Assembly (NCBI GenBank): GCA_004802705.1
Contig: SGPL01000049.1
Coordinates: 1-64,000 of the forward strand
Direction: 5' to 3'
Length of the DNA stretch: 64,000 nt
Source of the DNA: Bondarzewia mesenterica
Lineage: Eukaryota > Basidiomycota > Agaricomycetes > Russulales > Bondarzewiaceae
The notes under the pieces were generated by a model. That model did no database searches, was not told the origin of the DNA, and worked only from the letters and a program-made list of their open reading frames with translations. Below, one piece after another: positions 63,111 to 64,000 of the stretch (position 1 is its first letter; each line of letters starts with the position of its first letter). The translations under genes were made by a program, and so were the position numbers.

Positions 63111-63744
63111 TCAATAAAACCAATTACCACCGCTAGGTCTCTCAACTCTAATCGTTTCTACGTACGACAATTTCGATATCGCTTTCTGTGTCATCAAAGC
63201 GACTTGAGGCATGACTCCAACATCAGTGATCATCAACGGCTCGACATCTGCCACACATATGTAGTCAGTATACGGAGCACATCATGCAAGAATTAGTGTG
63301 CTGACTTCCCACCGCACCCTTCTTCCATGAGCCTGTCCCCTTACTGGTCAGACCTCGGATAATGTCATATGTCAGGTAATCCGGGTGTTCGTCATTGTTC
63401 GTCCAAGACCATCGGACGAGCTGGAAAGAAAGAGGAAGTAAGCGCTTTCTCCATGATCCAACATGACTATTGCAGCTTGCCTCCTTCCATTTCAGGTATG
63501 CATCTCCCTGTTGTGTAAGACCAAAGTCATGCAGCAGCAGTTGAGTAAGGTCGAGGTCGTAGACCAAAATGACAGGCTCATCGGACGAGAGAGTAGTAAG
63601 CAAAGCCCAACTGTGTGCGCATTCCTTGCTTTCGGTCAGATAGAAAGGGCCTCGAATAGCAGAGAAGTCGGAGTGTCGAGGAATGAATCTGATTTCCTTT
63701 AGTTCCTCTGCGGACGTAGCACTGGTAGCGTGGTATAGCTTCAT
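63111..63744 (-). CDS. DUF3990/ADP-ribosyltransferase-like protein (187 aa, two exons)
   Basis: The model is complement(join(63111..63247,63318..63744)). The 70-nt intron (GTGCGG...GGCAG) keeps frame to TGA. The N-terminus LYHATS (3-8), the RGPFYLT block (31-37) followed by AHSWA (43-47), VILVYDLDL (58-66), LTYDIIRG (124-131) and a closing QVALMTQKAISKL stretch (about 157-169) follow the order of DUF3990. That family has the ADP-ribosyltransferase fold (yHgT, then GFYLT, then YDiiiGp and QisFhT). His5 and Tyr35 would be the NAD-site His and Tyr; the C-terminal Gln/Glu position is unclear. No secretion signal is seen. Whether it transfers ADP-ribose is unknown. The start at 63744 is the first ATG; two more codons upstream lead to TTG. 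It converges on the macro-domain gene. Confidence 0.75.
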
Positions 63745-64000
63745 TTCCAAGAGAATGTAATATTTTTCAACCAGTCGTGCTACTTATGTACGTCTGGCTA
63801 TAGCGATCTTATAATAATATTGTTCTTTCCATCCTCGCAGAGAGAGTGCGGACAAAAGGCACTGCCCTTGTTCACAAGCTAATTAATCGATAAGCACCGC
63901 ATGGTTTATGCCAATTATGCGCATGTATGTATTCTGTTCTTTTGTACTTTCGAAGTGGTCTATGAGACTGTGTCAACAAACTGCCATTGTTCTCAGAGGA
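63745..64000. other. Upstream region of the ART-like gene
   Basis: No further gene is seen before the window ends. It should contain the promoter of the minus-strand gene ending at 63111; no clear TATA box was picked out. Confidence 0.4.

Noticed and set aside
62725..63117. Small open frames in the macro/ART intergenic interval
   Set aside because: They overlap in all frames, are about 60 codons each, have no domain and no splice partners.

Overview
The window looks like a piece of an Agaricomycete (basidiomycete fungus) chromosome that crosses the edge of a large repeat block. The evidence is short spliced introns (52-91 nt, GTNNGT/AG), a chromodomain Ty3/Gypsy element, a Tad1-like LINE, a HET-domain gene, and other fungal gene types. 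The species cannot be named from the sequence. Scattered N bases at about 1948-2095 and 51988-52240 fall in two copies of one repeat, so the assembly is unsure there.

Positions 1 to about 53190 are an AT-rich, CpG-poor graveyard of transposable elements with no intact gene. From left to right it holds: a solitary arm of a tandem-repeat element (910-2126); a decayed Copia pol on the minus strand (4560-8080); strongly decayed DNA with small tandem repeats and a possible LTR (8256-12587); a Ty3/Gypsy relic with recognisable reverse transcriptase (about 16200-20400, minus); a DIRS-like reverse transcriptase relic (about 22900-24100, minus); a LINE (25260-28577); a much better preserved 5'-truncated chromodomain Gypsy element with its 3' LTR (28570-31322); three copies or part-copies of a second Copia family in both orientations (33690-40100); a Gypsy integrase relic (45300-46640, minus); and a foldback-like giant inverted repeat built from about 155-bp and 46/65-bp tandem units (46650-53190), whose left arm is split by nested Copia-bearing DNA.

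From about 53200 the base composition changes abruptly to CpG-rich gene space. It contains a broken gene with a Zn2Cys6-like cysteine cluster (53204-54731), a coiled-coil protein gene (54955-56357), an intron-containing tRNA-Ile(UAU), a six-pass membrane protein gene with a frameshift (56815-58031), a HET-domain gene (58382-59845), a five-exon ABC ATPase gene with a 17-nt microexon (60537-61541), a macro-domain gene (61720-62489) divergent from it, and a DUF3990/ADP-ribosyltransferase-like gene (63111-63744) convergent with the macro gene.

The ABC and macro genes share a 178-bp promoter interval. A macro domain (ADP-ribose reader or eraser) next to an ADP-ribosyltransferase-fold protein, with a HET incompatibility gene nearby, is the most suggestive functional grouping. 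That link is inference from gene order. All spliced models were made by hand from splice signals and frame continuity.
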